Below are positions 1 through 7,751 of a DNA stretch of 64,000 nucleotides, in pieces. Under the pieces are notes generated by a model, which was not told where the DNA came from, ran no database searches, and worked only from the letters and a program-made list of their open reading frames with translations. This DNA comes from Rufibacter roseus (GTDB taxonomy: Bacteria > Bacteroidota > Bacteroidia > Cytophagales > Hymenobacteraceae), in assembly GCF_001647285.1 (NCBI RefSeq), contig NZ_LRML01000016.1, forward strand, positions 1 through 64,000. The letters are read 5' to 3'. The translations under genes and the position numbers were made by a program. How positions within the stretch are numbered: the stretch's first letter is position 1; each line of letters opens with the position of its first letter.

Positions 1-56
1 AATCATGCTACGGCCGACGGCCTAGCACGTTGTATTTTTATACGAGACCGTTGGCA
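1..56 (+). repeat. attC-like site A (left part outside window)
   Basis: The site holds the core CGGCCGACGGCCTAGCAC and ends in an R'-like box GTTGGCA at 50-56. The left half (R'' and L'') lies before base 1, so the cassette array starts upstream of the window. The same core recurs in sites B to F. Confidence 0.6.
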
Positions 57-71
57 TTAGTTATAAAAAAT

Positions 72-614
72 ATGAAAGTCTATTTTATAGCTCTTTTGCA
101 ATTCTTTCTTTTATTCCCTTTGCAAAGGGATAGAATTAAAATGCCAAAGGAATTCGAAAAACCAGAAAAATGGTTGGAGGCTGACAAAAGAGCTAGTTTA
201 GGATATTTCCAAAAACCAAACCCCGAATTACAAACAATGGATTTGGCGAAAGTAATTTCTATCGTCAATTCGGAACGCGATTTGAAAAAGCTATTTTTAG
301 CAAGAGATTGGTGCAGAGAGAATTATCAATTATGCTTCCCGATACTGATAGAGAAGCTTACTGATACTACATATGTCGGTTTAACGAATTTTATTGACCT
401 AATGGTGCCTGGAAGAAATGAGAAATCATGGATTTATGGCCACGGTGGGGTTGTGAATGAGGACATATACATTAGGGCTGGCAGGGCCTCATATATCCTG
501 AACCAAATAACAGGTGAGGACTTTGCTGTAGTAAGGGTAAAAACAGATTACAATATACTAAAGCAATTTAAAAAGGCTTGGAATGCTTATGTAAAAGCAT
601 TAAAGAAAAAATAA
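72..614 (+). CDS. Cassette 1: hypothetical exported protein
   Basis: I do not recognise this 180-residue protein. It opens with a hydrophobic stretch (VYFIALLQFFLLFPL), which suggests a signal peptide or membrane anchor, followed by a charged, mostly helical soluble part. The ATG at 72 is preferred because an earlier in-frame start at 30 would lie inside the attC-like palindrome. The gene stands alone between sites A and B on the same strand as all other cassette genes, and no promoter of its own is obvious. The base composition is A+T-rich like its cassette neighbours. Function is unknown. Confidence 0.65.
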   Translation: MKVYFIALLQFFLLFPLQRDRIKMPKEFEKPEKWLEADKRASLGYFQKPNPELQTMDLAKVISIVNSERDLKKLFLARDWCRENYQLCFPILIEKLTDTTYVGLTNFIDLMVPGRNEKSWIYGHGGVVNEDIYIRAGRASYILNQITGEDFAVVRVKTDYNILKQFKKAWNAYVKALKKK

Positions 615-618
615 CATC

Positions 619-686
619 TGCCAACATTGTTTAAAATTATGCACCGGCCGACGGCCTAGCACACTTTTTACACGAGTCCGCTATGC
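619..686 (+). repeat. attC-like site B
   Basis: The R''-like box TGCCAAC (619-625) is perfectly complementary to GTTGGCA (50-56), the start of the cassette it closes. The central core is CGGCCGACGGCCTAGCAC, as in site A. The R' side is degenerate (GCTATGC at 680-686 where GTT is expected). Confidence 0.6.
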
Positions 687-696
687 AATAGTAATC

Positions 697-1290
697 ATGA
701 AGGTTCCTAAAGGTTGTCTAATTCCCATAGTTGTATTGGAGGTGCTTTTTGGAGCCCTTTATATATCAGGCTTAAATACTGAATATTACTATGCAGAATT
801 GTCTAGTGGCAAAGAGAATTTAGTTTTAGTTAATGATGAAAATTTTAAATTAACGTTTGCTTTAAGTATAGATAAGGATACAGAGAGCTCAAAAGCTGGT
901 TTAATATTAGCTGGGTTTACCCTGACAAGTGTTAATAATGACGTCAGAATTGATACAGCAGAAATTATGACTTTTAATTCTATTGGAGAGCCTTTAGAAT
1001 TAGATAGTGTTTATGCCATTGATGGATTTTATAGTTGGAAGGAAGAGATGAATTATAAATCAAAATCTTTTCCCTTGCTTCCAGATAAATTCAAGACAGT
1101 CAGTAAAAGTATTGAAGCTTACTTTGTTTACAGTTGGCGCTTCAAGATAAACAAAATACATGTCGACACTGTGCAGGTAAAGGTTAATACCACAGTTAAA
1201 TCTAAGAACAGAACTTATAGGATTGAAGAGACTTATCCCTTTGAATTGAAGTCAAGGATTTATTTTAGAAGTCCAATAAGAGCACATTAA
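697..1290 (+). CDS. Cassette 2: membrane-anchored hypothetical protein
   Basis: This is a 197-residue protein of unknown family. Residues 8-26 (LIPIVVLEVLFGALYISGL) form one hydrophobic segment, probably an N-terminal membrane anchor or uncleaved signal. The rest alternates polar and hydrophobic residues in a way that suggests a beta-rich exported domain. The start at 697 is the first ATG after site B. The gene is a single-gene cassette between sites B and C. No catalytic motif is visible and no function is proposed. Confidence 0.65.
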   Translation: MKVPKGCLIPIVVLEVLFGALYISGLNTEYYYAELSSGKENLVLVNDENFKLTFALSIDKDTESSKAGLILAGFTLTSVNNDVRIDTAEIMTFNSIGEPLELDSVYAIDGFYSWKEEMNYKSKSFPLLPDKFKTVSKSIEAYFVYSWRFKINKIHVDTVQVKVNTTVKSKNRTYRIEETYPFELKSRIYFRSPIRAH

Positions 1291-1298
1291 AAACTACA

Positions 1299-1366
1299 GC
1301 ATAGAACATTGTATAAACATCAGCTCCGCCGACGGCTGTCGCCGTCGTTTATACTAAGCGTTGATA
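1299..1366 (+). repeat. attC-like site C
   Basis: The inner arms GTATAAAC (1311-1318) and GTTTATAC (1347-1354) are perfect 8-base complements, equivalent to L'' and L'. The left outer box GCATAG (1299-1304) pairs with CTATGC (681-686) at the start of cassette 2. The R'-like box is GTTGATA (1360-1366). The middle holds the core variant CCGCCGACGGCTGTCGCCG. Confidence 0.65.
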
Positions 1367-1379
1367 ATAATAAGCAAGT

Positions 1380-2228
1380 ATGAAAAGAAGCCATCCATTC
1401 CTATTCATGTTAGCGATCATATTTGTGTTTAGCTCTTGTGATGGGCAGCTTACCTCCATCGACAGGGTTAGCTTTGACAACTTCTTCCCCAAGCCCAATA
1501 AAGATCTGTCTAAAATTATTGGAAACACTTTACTCTTGAAAAGCGGGTCAGATACAATATATCTTTCTATATCATCAGACAAGGATATAAATCTTATAAC
1601 TGAGACGCTATCTGGCGACACTGTCTTCTACGGCAAAGTGAATAAGTTCAGGGGGTTGTACTACTTTAGTCAAGCTGTGAACGACACCTCTTATCTGATT
1701 CATGCTGTTAAAATTTCAGATAATTTAATCTATGGACTTACATCTGTTTTTCAGCAAACAGCTCTTATCGATGATGAAATAAGAAAAGGGAAGTTTCCCA
1801 AACTTGTAAAGTACATCCCCACGGACAGCAGCATTTTTATGCTAAGAACTGATAAGAGAGAGATGAGAAAGTTATATAGCAGCATAATAGGCACGATAAA
1901 ACCTGACACAGTACTTCAGGATCAGCAAAAAGGAGGAGTTGAATTAGATGCAGTTGCTGCTAAAGAACAGATCATGGATGCGGAAGAATCAGAGCTCTTC
2001 TTCAAGGTATACCCAAACCCTGTCTCAGACTTTGTGAATGTAATGCTGCAAGAGCAAAACATAAATTACCAGCTTATTGACTTAAATGGAAAGACAATGG
2101 CTACAGGAATATTAAGCAAACAGACAAACAGAATTAGCACAGCAACGCTGACGAATGGCATCTACATATTAAACCTTACAGGTGCAGGTGGTAAAACAAA
2201 AGAATCTGTTAGAATAGTAAAGAATTAG
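1380..2228 (+). CDS. Cassette 3: predicted lipoprotein with T9SS type A sorting domain
   Basis: The 282-residue protein begins with a signal peptide ending in the lipobox-like FSSC, so it is probably lipidated. The C-terminal part (about residues 208-282) starts with VYPNPVSDFVNV and ends with GIYILNL and a short basic tail, the pattern of the Por secretion tail recognised by the type IX secretion system. The middle region is unrecognised. A lipobox and a T9SS tail together are unusual. The stop codon abuts the R'' box of the next site. It is a single-gene cassette whose product must rely on the host's T9SS. Confidence 0.75.
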   Translation: MKRSHPFLFMLAIIFVFSSCDGQLTSIDRVSFDNFFPKPNKDLSKIIGNTLLLKSGSDTIYLSISSDKDINLITETLSGDTVFYGKVNKFRGLYYFSQAVNDTSYLIHAVKISDNLIYGLTSVFQQTALIDDEIRKGKFPKLVKYIPTDSSIFMLRTDKREMRKLYSSIIGTIKPDTVLQDQQKGGVELDAVAAKEQIMDAEESELFFKVYPNPVSDFVNVMLQEQNINYQLIDLNGKTMATGILSKQTNRISTATLTNGIYILNLTGAGGKTKESVRIVKN

Positions 2229-2284
2229 TATTGTTAACCACACCTTTACCATAGCTACGCAATGGCAAAGCCAATCCGTTGGCA
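2229..2284 (+). repeat. attC-like site G (short variant)
   Basis: The R''-like TATTGTTAAC (2229-2238), directly after the stop codon, pairs over 10 positions (8 Watson-Crick, 2 G-T) with GTTGATAATA (1360-1369) at the start of the same cassette. The R' is GTTGGCA (2278-2284). The interior (CACACCTTTACC...) belongs to a second subtype, also seen at 3537-3592. Confidence 0.5.
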
Positions 2285-2313
2285 GAAATTTTAAATATGA
2301 ACTTGAATATTGC

Positions 2314-2712
2314 ATGCGGTATAAAATGGTTGAAATAATAGGTAGTTATAGATTTCTGATTATTGTAGCAACCTTGTTAATTACTACGTTGATAATCGAG
2401 TCTCCTTTTACATTTCGACATACAGAAGAACCACCTACACTTTTATATTTCGCAATATTATTTATTACTACAATTGTTTACCTTATCCCATCCGACAAAT
2501 TAATAACTGCAGAAAAATTAATATTAAGTCTGTTTATCGTAAGCTTATCGATGCTTGGAGGATTATGGTTTACAAATTTTACTTTGGGAGCTCTCTATGG
2601 TTACGACGATTATTTTGGTTATCTTGAGTCGCCCGACCTTTTAGAAAGCTTTACATTTTATTTTACTTCTTCTTTATTAAGCATTGGGGCATTCTCAATT
2701 ATCCTAAAATAG
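2314..2712 (+). CDS. Cassette 4: small integral membrane protein
   Basis: This is a 132-residue hydrophobic protein with about four predicted membrane helices (roughly residues 12-30, 43-60, 68-88 and 113-131), with TEEPP and TNFTLGALYGYDDYFGY in the loops. I do not recognise the family. ATG 2314 is used; an alternative is ATG 2326 (MVEII). The cassette is the cleanest unit of the array, because its first ten bases (2278-2287) and its R'' box (2734-2743) are perfect complements. Confidence 0.65.
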   Translation: MRYKMVEIIGSYRFLIIVATLLITTLIIESPFTFRHTEEPPTLLYFAILFITTIVYLIPSDKLITAEKLILSLFIVSLSMLGGLWFTNFTLGALYGYDDYFGYLESPDLLESFTFYFTSSLLSIGAFSIILK

Positions 2713-2736
2713 GAAACAAGCAATTAAAAAAACTTC

Positions 2737-2803
2737 TGCCAACAACGTGTGAACCTCACCTCGGCCGACGGCTTTGCACGCCTCATGCACGAGGCCGTTG
2801 GCA
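2737..2803 (+). repeat. attC-like site D
   Basis: Outer boxes TGCCAAC (2737-2743) and GTTGGCA (2797-2803) are perfect complements. Inside them CGTG/TGA pairs with TCA/CACG leaving a 2-base bulge, reminiscent of the extrahelical bases of attC hairpins. The core is CGGCCGACGGCTTTGCACG. Confidence 0.65.
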
Positions 2804-2821
2804 CCAATTAAAAATTATGAA

Positions 2822-3526
2822 ATGAAGTCTATTATTAGATTAATCTTCTTAAGCATAATTTGCACTTCTTGTATGTTTAAGGTTCCGTCCGATTTAAAGC
2901 AAAATTTTAAATATTGCTTTAATGGGGGAAACACTGGCTTGGACTCATTGATAAATTTACAGGGTTATTATACAATGGGATATATAAGTGGTAATTATCC
3001 CTATATTAAAAACAAAAATTATTATTCGAATAACATTTCTAAACGTCAATTTGATTACAATACCATCGAAAATATTGATACATTAGATATTCATTTAATG
3101 TTTTTTAAAGATGGCACCTTCCTATATAATTTTTTTTCAGGAAATCGTCAAAAGAGCATTTCTGAATATTTCAAATGGATTGTAGAAGCTGCCGATGAAA
3201 GAGAAAAGAATAGATTTTACAAAGGTTACCGTTGGGGTAGCTATATTGTATCTAATGATACTATTAAGGCTCAATGGTTCAATATACCAGGAAGTTTAAA
3301 TGATTCTTGGTATAGTGGAGAAGTCTGGTTTCAAATACTCTCCAAAAATGAGTTGCAGGAAATAAATCATCCAAAAAGTATGGAGCAAAAAGAAAAAGCG
3401 AAAAAGGGAGGAATTGCTAGATTCAATTCACTTCCAGCCAGATTTACTCCAGTAGAAATATTACCCAATCCTGATGCCAAAATCAAAGAAGAGGAATGGT
3501 TTTGGTGCAAACCTACCAAAATATAA
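2822..3526 (+). CDS. Cassette 5: hypothetical lipoprotein
   Basis: The protein of about 234 residues starts MKSIIRLIFLSIICTSC, a signal peptide with a lipobox Cys. I chose ATG 2822 because an upstream in-frame ATG (2774) falls inside attC-like site D. The mature part is rich in aromatic residues and has no motif I recognise; YYTMGY, FFKDGTFLYNF and YRWGSYIVSNDTI resemble the regular strands of small Bacteroidota lipoproteins with a beta-barrel (lipocalin-like) fold. That is inference only. It is a single-gene cassette. Confidence 0.65.
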   Translation: MKSIIRLIFLSIICTSCMFKVPSDLKQNFKYCFNGGNTGLDSLINLQGYYTMGYISGNYPYIKNKNYYSNNISKRQFDYNTIENIDTLDIHLMFFKDGTFLYNFFSGNRQKSISEYFKWIVEAADEREKNRFYKGYRWGSYIVSNDTIKAQWFNIPGSLNDSWYSGEVWFQILSKNELQEINHPKSMEQKEKAKKGGIARFNSLPARFTPVEILPNPDAKIKEEEWFWCKPTKI

Positions 3527-3536
3527 TAAAATAACA

Positions 3537-3592
3537 GGTGCTAATCACACCTATACGGCAGCTAGGTCGCTGCATAGCCAAGTACTTGGGCA
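3537..3592 (+). repeat. attC-like site G2 (short variant)
   Basis: GGTGCTAAT (3537-3545) pairs with GTTGGCACC (2797-2805), the start of cassette 5, with 7 Watson-Crick and 2 G-T pairs. The interior CACACCTATACGGCAGCTAG resembles site G. The R' side CTTGGGC (3585-3591) is degenerate. Confidence 0.45.
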
Positions 3593-3607
3593 ATATTGAA
3601 AAGAATT

Positions 3608-4261
3608 ATGAAAAGCATTTTACCCCTTCTTGTATCTATTATTCTAATTGCTTCATGTTCTACCCAGAAAGAGCAGATAAACCTATTGCCAATGTATGGG
3701 CATGCGAAGAAGAAACCATATCAGTTGGAGGCTGATAAAGCTTTCCTTGAAAGGGTGGATAAAGAATTCAGTAATAGAAAAGAAGCATCTGAGCATTATT
3801 CAGAGCTTGCTTGGGGCTATTATGAAAAAGGCGATTTGGCGACTGCCATGAGGCGCTTTAATCAGGCATGGCTTCTTGACAGCCTTAACTGCCAACCTTA
3901 TTGGGGATTCGGAAACATATATGGAATACAGGGTAAAGTTGAGGAGTCAATAGATTTCCTTAAAAAGGCAATGGAGCTAAACTGTACAAACCCAGGTATT
4001 CTTGAAGCCTTCACCTCCAATTGGCTTGAACTGTACGTAAGACGCAAGGACAACCAATACTTAGATAATGCAGAGAAGTCAATCAGTGAAAGTTTGAAAT
4101 CAGACCCAACTAACGCCCGGATACTCTATCAGAAGGCTGAATACTTTTACCATCGGGAAAATTTCGACTCTGCATATGTGTATGCTGACAAAGCTATAAA
4201 AATTGACTCTTCTTCTGTTTCTTCTGAATTCATGCAAATTTTAAAGACTAAGAAGAAATAA
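3608..4261 (+). CDS. Cassette 6: TPR-containing lipoprotein
   Basis: This protein of about 217 residues starts MKSILPLLVSIILIASC, a lipoprotein signal. ATG 3608 is preferred over the TTG at 3596. From about residue 60 it shows tetratricopeptide-like helices: YSELAWGYYEKGDLATAMRR, PYWGFGNIYGIQGKVEESID and ILYQKAEYFYHRENFDSAYV carry the small/aromatic spacing of TPR repeats. It is therefore probably a membrane-anchored protein-interaction scaffold; the partner is unknown. It is a single-gene cassette closed by the best attC-like site of the array. Confidence 0.7.
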   Translation: MKSILPLLVSIILIASCSTQKEQINLLPMYGHAKKKPYQLEADKAFLERVDKEFSNRKEASEHYSELAWGYYEKGDLATAMRRFNQAWLLDSLNCQPYWGFGNIYGIQGKVEESIDFLKKAMELNCTNPGILEAFTSNWLELYVRRKDNQYLDNAEKSISESLKSDPTNARILYQKAEYFYHRENFDSAYVYADKAIKIDSSSVSSEFMQILKTKKK

Positions 4262-4294
4262 AAGGTTTATTGGTAGTTAAAGTTAAGAAAAACA

Positions 4295-4367
4295 TTGGCT
4301 AACGGCCTAGTGTAAAAGGCATCTTCGGCCGACGACCTTCGCCGCCGTTTACACTAGCGTTAGCCAA
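4295..4367 (+). repeat. attC-like site E (near-perfect)
   Basis: Left arm TTGGCTAACG (4295-4304), a 2-base bulge GC, then CTAGTGTAAA (4307-4316) pair perfectly with TTTACACTAG (4348-4357) and CGTTAGCCAA (4358-4367). That gives 20 base pairs interrupted only by a 2-base bulge, a 73-base site, a GTTAGCC box at 4359-4365 and a 31-base G+C-rich centre containing CGGCCGACGACCTTCGCCG. The R''-L''-spacer-L'-R' architecture, length and one-sided bulge match integron attC sites. Confidence 0.75.
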
Positions 4368-4384
4368 AACTGAAAAATGAAAAA

Positions 4385-4765
4385 TTGGGAGAATATAAAA
4401 GACCATATGATTCGCCGCCTCCAAGGTCATATAAGGCTTGGCTTAACGACCTTGGACTGAACTGCGTTGGCAACTGCCCACCCGATGATGAGGTGTTTAC
4501 TTTCGACGATTTCAGTTCAATACCAGAAGTAAAACTCTATAAAATCAAAGAAACTGACCTTTACGAATTCTGGAGACAATACGGTGATGTGTGGGGTGAA
4601 AGAAGGACTGTTGAGGAATGGCTTAACGACTTAGAACTTGAAATAATTGACCCGACAGAGGAAGAGTTAAAGGAATTAAATCTTTACCTGGGCTATGATG
4701 AATTTATGGATTGGGGAGCCGGGATTATTACAGGAAAAATGAAAAACCAGATTTCAATCTTATAG
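4385..4765 (+). CDS. Cassette 7: acidic hypothetical protein, start possibly frameshifted
   Basis: This soluble acidic protein of 126 residues contains two copies of a W-L-N-D-L motif (near residues 19 and 77), suggesting an internal duplication. I do not recognise the family. The only in-frame start is TTG 4385. An ATG at 4377 lies one base out of frame: one more A in the AAAAA run at 4380-4384 would give MKKLGEYKRPYDSPPP. The gene may thus carry a one-base deletion or a sequence error. It lies between sites E and F. Confidence 0.55.
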   Translation: MGEYKRPYDSPPPRSYKAWLNDLGLNCVGNCPPDDEVFTFDDFSSIPEVKLYKIKETDLYEFWRQYGDVWGERRTVEEWLNDLELEIIDPTEEELKELNLYLGYDEFMDWGAGIITGKMKNQISIL

Positions 4766-4823
4766 ATTTCCTCTCAAACCTCTTTAAAAAGAAGTGAGGC
4801 AGAACTAAAAAGAAAACCTACCC

Positions 4824-4887
4824 CTAACACTGTTTAAACGCCAGCATCGGCCGACGGCCTCGTCCGCCGTTTAGCCAAGACATTGTA
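4824..4887 (+). repeat. attC-like site F (degenerate)
   Basis: The site has CTAAC (4824-4828), complementary to GTTAG (4359-4363) at the start of cassette 7, the shared core CGGCCGACGGCCTCG, and a GTTTA at 4859-4863 facing TAAAC at 4834-4838. The R' side is eroded (CATTGTA at 4881-4887). Confidence 0.45.
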
Positions 4888-4906
4888 CTTCACAAAAAAC
4901 AACAAA

Positions 4907-5632
4907 ATGATAGAAGGATTGCCTAACTGGGTTAATGTGTTGTTTCTGCTAACAGTGGTAGCAACAGTTGTGTTGTTCTATTATGCAAATGGTAAAAGAA
5001 CAAAACTGCTTTTTGGTTTTATACTTTGGAGCGTCTTGCAATCTGTTTTAGCCATTAATGGTTTCTATCAAATCACTGACACGCTTCCTCCTAGATTTAT
5101 TTTGGTGTTATTACCAGCCGCCATCATGATGGTGATAGGGCTTTTGCCTAAGTACCGTACTAAGCTGTTAAAAAATAGAAATAGAACCCTAAGCACTTTA
5201 CTTCATACGGTAAGAGTACCAGTAGAAGTCGTTCTATTTTACCTCTTCATATATGGAATGGTACCAGAACTCATGACTTTTGAAGGAAGGAATTTTGATA
5301 TAGCAGCTGGGTTAACAGCACCAATTGTAGGAGTTTTGATTTTTACAAAAAGAGCTAGTAACAAAATGCTGATTGCCTGGAATGCTTTTGCCTTATGCTT
5401 AGTACTTTTTATTCTATTCAATGGAATATTGTCATCAGAATTGCCTTTTCAGCAATTTGGTTTCGAGCAACCCAATAGAGCCATTAACTATTTCCCGTTC
5501 ATCCTCCTTCCAGCTGTTGTGGTGCCTACTGTTGTTTATACCCATTTATCTGATTTGATAGCACTTTTAAGTGAAAGAACAACAGTTAACCACAAGGCAC
5601 AGATTCTAAATTCTGCTACGCCTCGGTCATAG
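4907..5632 (+). CDS. Cassette 8, gene 1: multi-pass membrane protein
   Basis: The protein of about 241 residues has around seven hydrophobic helices separated by short loops, including NVLFLLTVVATVVLFYYANG at the N terminus and FILLPAVVVPTVVYTHLSDL near the C terminus. ATG 4907 is preferred to the TTG at 4883, which lies in the attC-like site. There is no recognisable transporter or enzyme motif. Only 31 bases separate its stop from the next gene's ATG and no attC-like site lies between them, so the two genes form one cassette and probably one operon. Confidence 0.65.
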   Translation: MIEGLPNWVNVLFLLTVVATVVLFYYANGKRTKLLFGFILWSVLQSVLAINGFYQITDTLPPRFILVLLPAAIMMVIGLLPKYRTKLLKNRNRTLSTLLHTVRVPVEVVLFYLFIYGMVPELMTFEGRNFDIAAGLTAPIVGVLIFTKRASNKMLIAWNAFALCLVLFILFNGILSSELPFQQFGFEQPNRAINYFPFILLPAVVVPTVVYTHLSDLIALLSERTTVNHKAQILNSATPRS

Positions 5633-5663
5633 TCTGTTCTAATCCTGGCAACCTTTGCAAAAC

Positions 5664-7628
5664 ATGATTCGACCAACCCTCATCTTTATCATTTTAGCTT
5701 TTACTCTTTCCACCCTAACAGTACAGGCAGACAGTTGGGTTGACCCTAACTGGAAAGAAATGATTGACAGTTCAGATGTTATTGCTCTGGTGGAATATAC
5801 CTCAAATGGAGACTTCAGAGCCAAGGCAAAACCTATAACTATTTATAAGGGCCAACTAAGCTCAGGGGAGATTTGGATTTCAGGTTTCAGTAACCGTTAT
5901 GGGCCCATAGACAAAATGAGCATTGGTGATAAGTACATTGTATTTCTCAACTACAATAAACCCACTGACAGATCACTAGAATATTGGCAAGAACAAATAA
6001 AGGAAGAACCTGAATTGACTGCTTATTATGAAGCACTAAAAGCAGGAAACGCCTACTATGTTTGGTCACCAACGTCAGGAGACTTAAAGGTGGAAGGAGG
6101 CAAAGTACAGTACGACTTGCTCCAAACCTCATATTACAACAACCAGGAATTTTATCCACTTGCTGAATTCGAAGACTTTTTAAAGGCCACTACTAAGAAA
6201 AAGAGCGCAAAATTTCATAAAGAGATTTTAAAGAAAGTAAACGTTGATGCTACTAAAGACAATTCAGCACAGCATTTAATGATGCTGCACCTAACGTCAT
6301 TCAAAACTTATCACCCAATCTTCCAGGTCATTGCAGACGAACAAAAACCAGAAGCATGCTACGCGCTGGCTCAGTTGCTTGGTGCTATAAAGGGTGAAAA
6401 ATCACGAAACATACTCGTACAGCTTCTCCATAATAAGAACAGCATTGTTCAAGGAGAAGTGGTTAGACAACTTTCAAACCAAGACCCTTCCTTCATAGGG
6501 CCTATTCTTCTTGCTCATTTAGATTCAGCAGGTGAAGGCGGCATTTATCCTTCAAACCTGATGGATCCTGTCATGAACAGAGTAGATGGTGGTAAAATTG
6601 AAATTATAAAGACACTTGGTAAACTTAAATATAAACCAGCCGCTAAAGCATTATTGCCTTTACTTGAAACAGAAGATGCCCACCTTTTTGAATTAGTCGT
6701 CAACGTACTTATTGAATTAGGTAATAAAGACTTTGTCCCCTACATCAATGACCATCTAAAGAAAAGAACACCCTCTCTCCTATTTAAAATATGTCAACTA
6801 ATTACTGACCATAACCTAACAGCATGTAAGCCGGCCTTAATGGAGTTCATTTCTAATCATAACCGGAATGACCACCCTAGCTATGAATACTCTATTTCAT
6901 CTTTTATGGGCTTGGCTCACTTTGATGATCAAGAAACAAGAGACTTTCTGTTGAAAGACTTCGAAAATCTTCTGACTAACCAGGAAATAGAAAGTGGTAA
7001 ACTAAATGATTGGATTAGAGAATACATTGAGACATTCAAAGACTTAAAAAGCACCGAAGCGAGACCCCTCATTTATAAATCCCTTTTTAAATGGTTTGGG
7101 TTTAACTATGACTTTGCACTACATCCTGAGTTATTCGAGATAAAAAGGAAGATTGAAAACTCAATAAGTCAAAAAGCCCAAGCTATCTTAAGCGGAAATG
7201 GAGTAGAGGAAATACAAACCATTGTTTTCATAAACAATACAGAAGAATTCGGCAAAAACTTCTCTCCCTCCTACTACCCTATTATTTTGATCAAACTAGA
7301 TCGTACCGAACTGAACCCAGAAGGTAACAATGAAATATGGGCCGTACTTAAAAATGTACAGGAGAAATTAAGTAAGGAGTTAACTATTCCTATGGAGCAG
7401 ATAAGTTCCAAGAGCGGTTCTTATATTCATAACCTTGATGACAGATTTGAGGGTCAAATAGACTGGTCTCCAATGAACATGTTCTACCAGTACGCCAAGG
7501 AGTTGCCGAACGAGAATGATCTACTGTTCTTGAAATCTCTAAAACAAAGTGGTTTCGCAAAGGACGACTTTGATAAAAAACAACTGGACAGGGCAATCAA
7601 AGAAATAGAAGTAAAACTTAAAAAATAA
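5664..7628 (+). CDS. Cassette 8, gene 2: exported HEAT-repeat protein
   Basis: The protein of about 654 residues has a cleavable-looking signal peptide (MIRPTLIFIILAFTLSTLTVQA). After an N-terminal domain of about 150 residues (SDVIALVEYTSNGDFRAKAK, then YKGQL, resembling secreted Bacteroidota domains with a tissue-inhibitor-like start) it carries several HEAT-like helical repeats (about residues 200-450, for example ACYALAQLLGAIKGEKSRNI and IIKTLGKLKYKPAAKALLPL). The C-terminal 200 residues are unrecognised. It is probably a periplasmic scaffold. At nearly 2 kb it is very long for a gene cassette. Confidence 0.7.
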   Translation: MIRPTLIFIILAFTLSTLTVQADSWVDPNWKEMIDSSDVIALVEYTSNGDFRAKAKPITIYKGQLSSGEIWISGFSNRYGPIDKMSIGDKYIVFLNYNKPTDRSLEYWQEQIKEEPELTAYYEALKAGNAYYVWSPTSGDLKVEGGKVQYDLLQTSYYNNQEFYPLAEFEDFLKATTKKKSAKFHKEILKKVNVDATKDNSAQHLMMLHLTSFKTYHPIFQVIADEQKPEACYALAQLLGAIKGEKSRNILVQLLHNKNSIVQGEVVRQLSNQDPSFIGPILLAHLDSAGEGGIYPSNLMDPVMNRVDGGKIEIIKTLGKLKYKPAAKALLPLLETEDAHLFELVVNVLIELGNKDFVPYINDHLKKRTPSLLFKICQLITDHNLTACKPALMEFISNHNRNDHPSYEYSISSFMGLAHFDDQETRDFLLKDFENLLTNQEIESGKLNDWIREYIETFKDLKSTEARPLIYKSLFKWFGFNYDFALHPELFEIKRKIENSISQKAQAILSGNGVEEIQTIVFINNTEEFGKNFSPSYYPIILIKLDRTELNPEGNNEIWAVLKNVQEKLSKELTIPMEQISSKSGSYIHNLDDRFEGQIDWSPMNMFYQYAKELPNENDLLFLKSLKQSGFAKDDFDKKQLDRAIKEIEVKLKK

Positions 7629-7751
7629 AAGTATAGGCTGGTAACAAAACCCAGAACATAAGACAGACTCCACCCTTCGTAAGTTTTAAGCCCGTATGGT
7701 TATCATAAATTTAAAAAATGGTTCCACAGTACATTATAGTTACAAAGGCAA

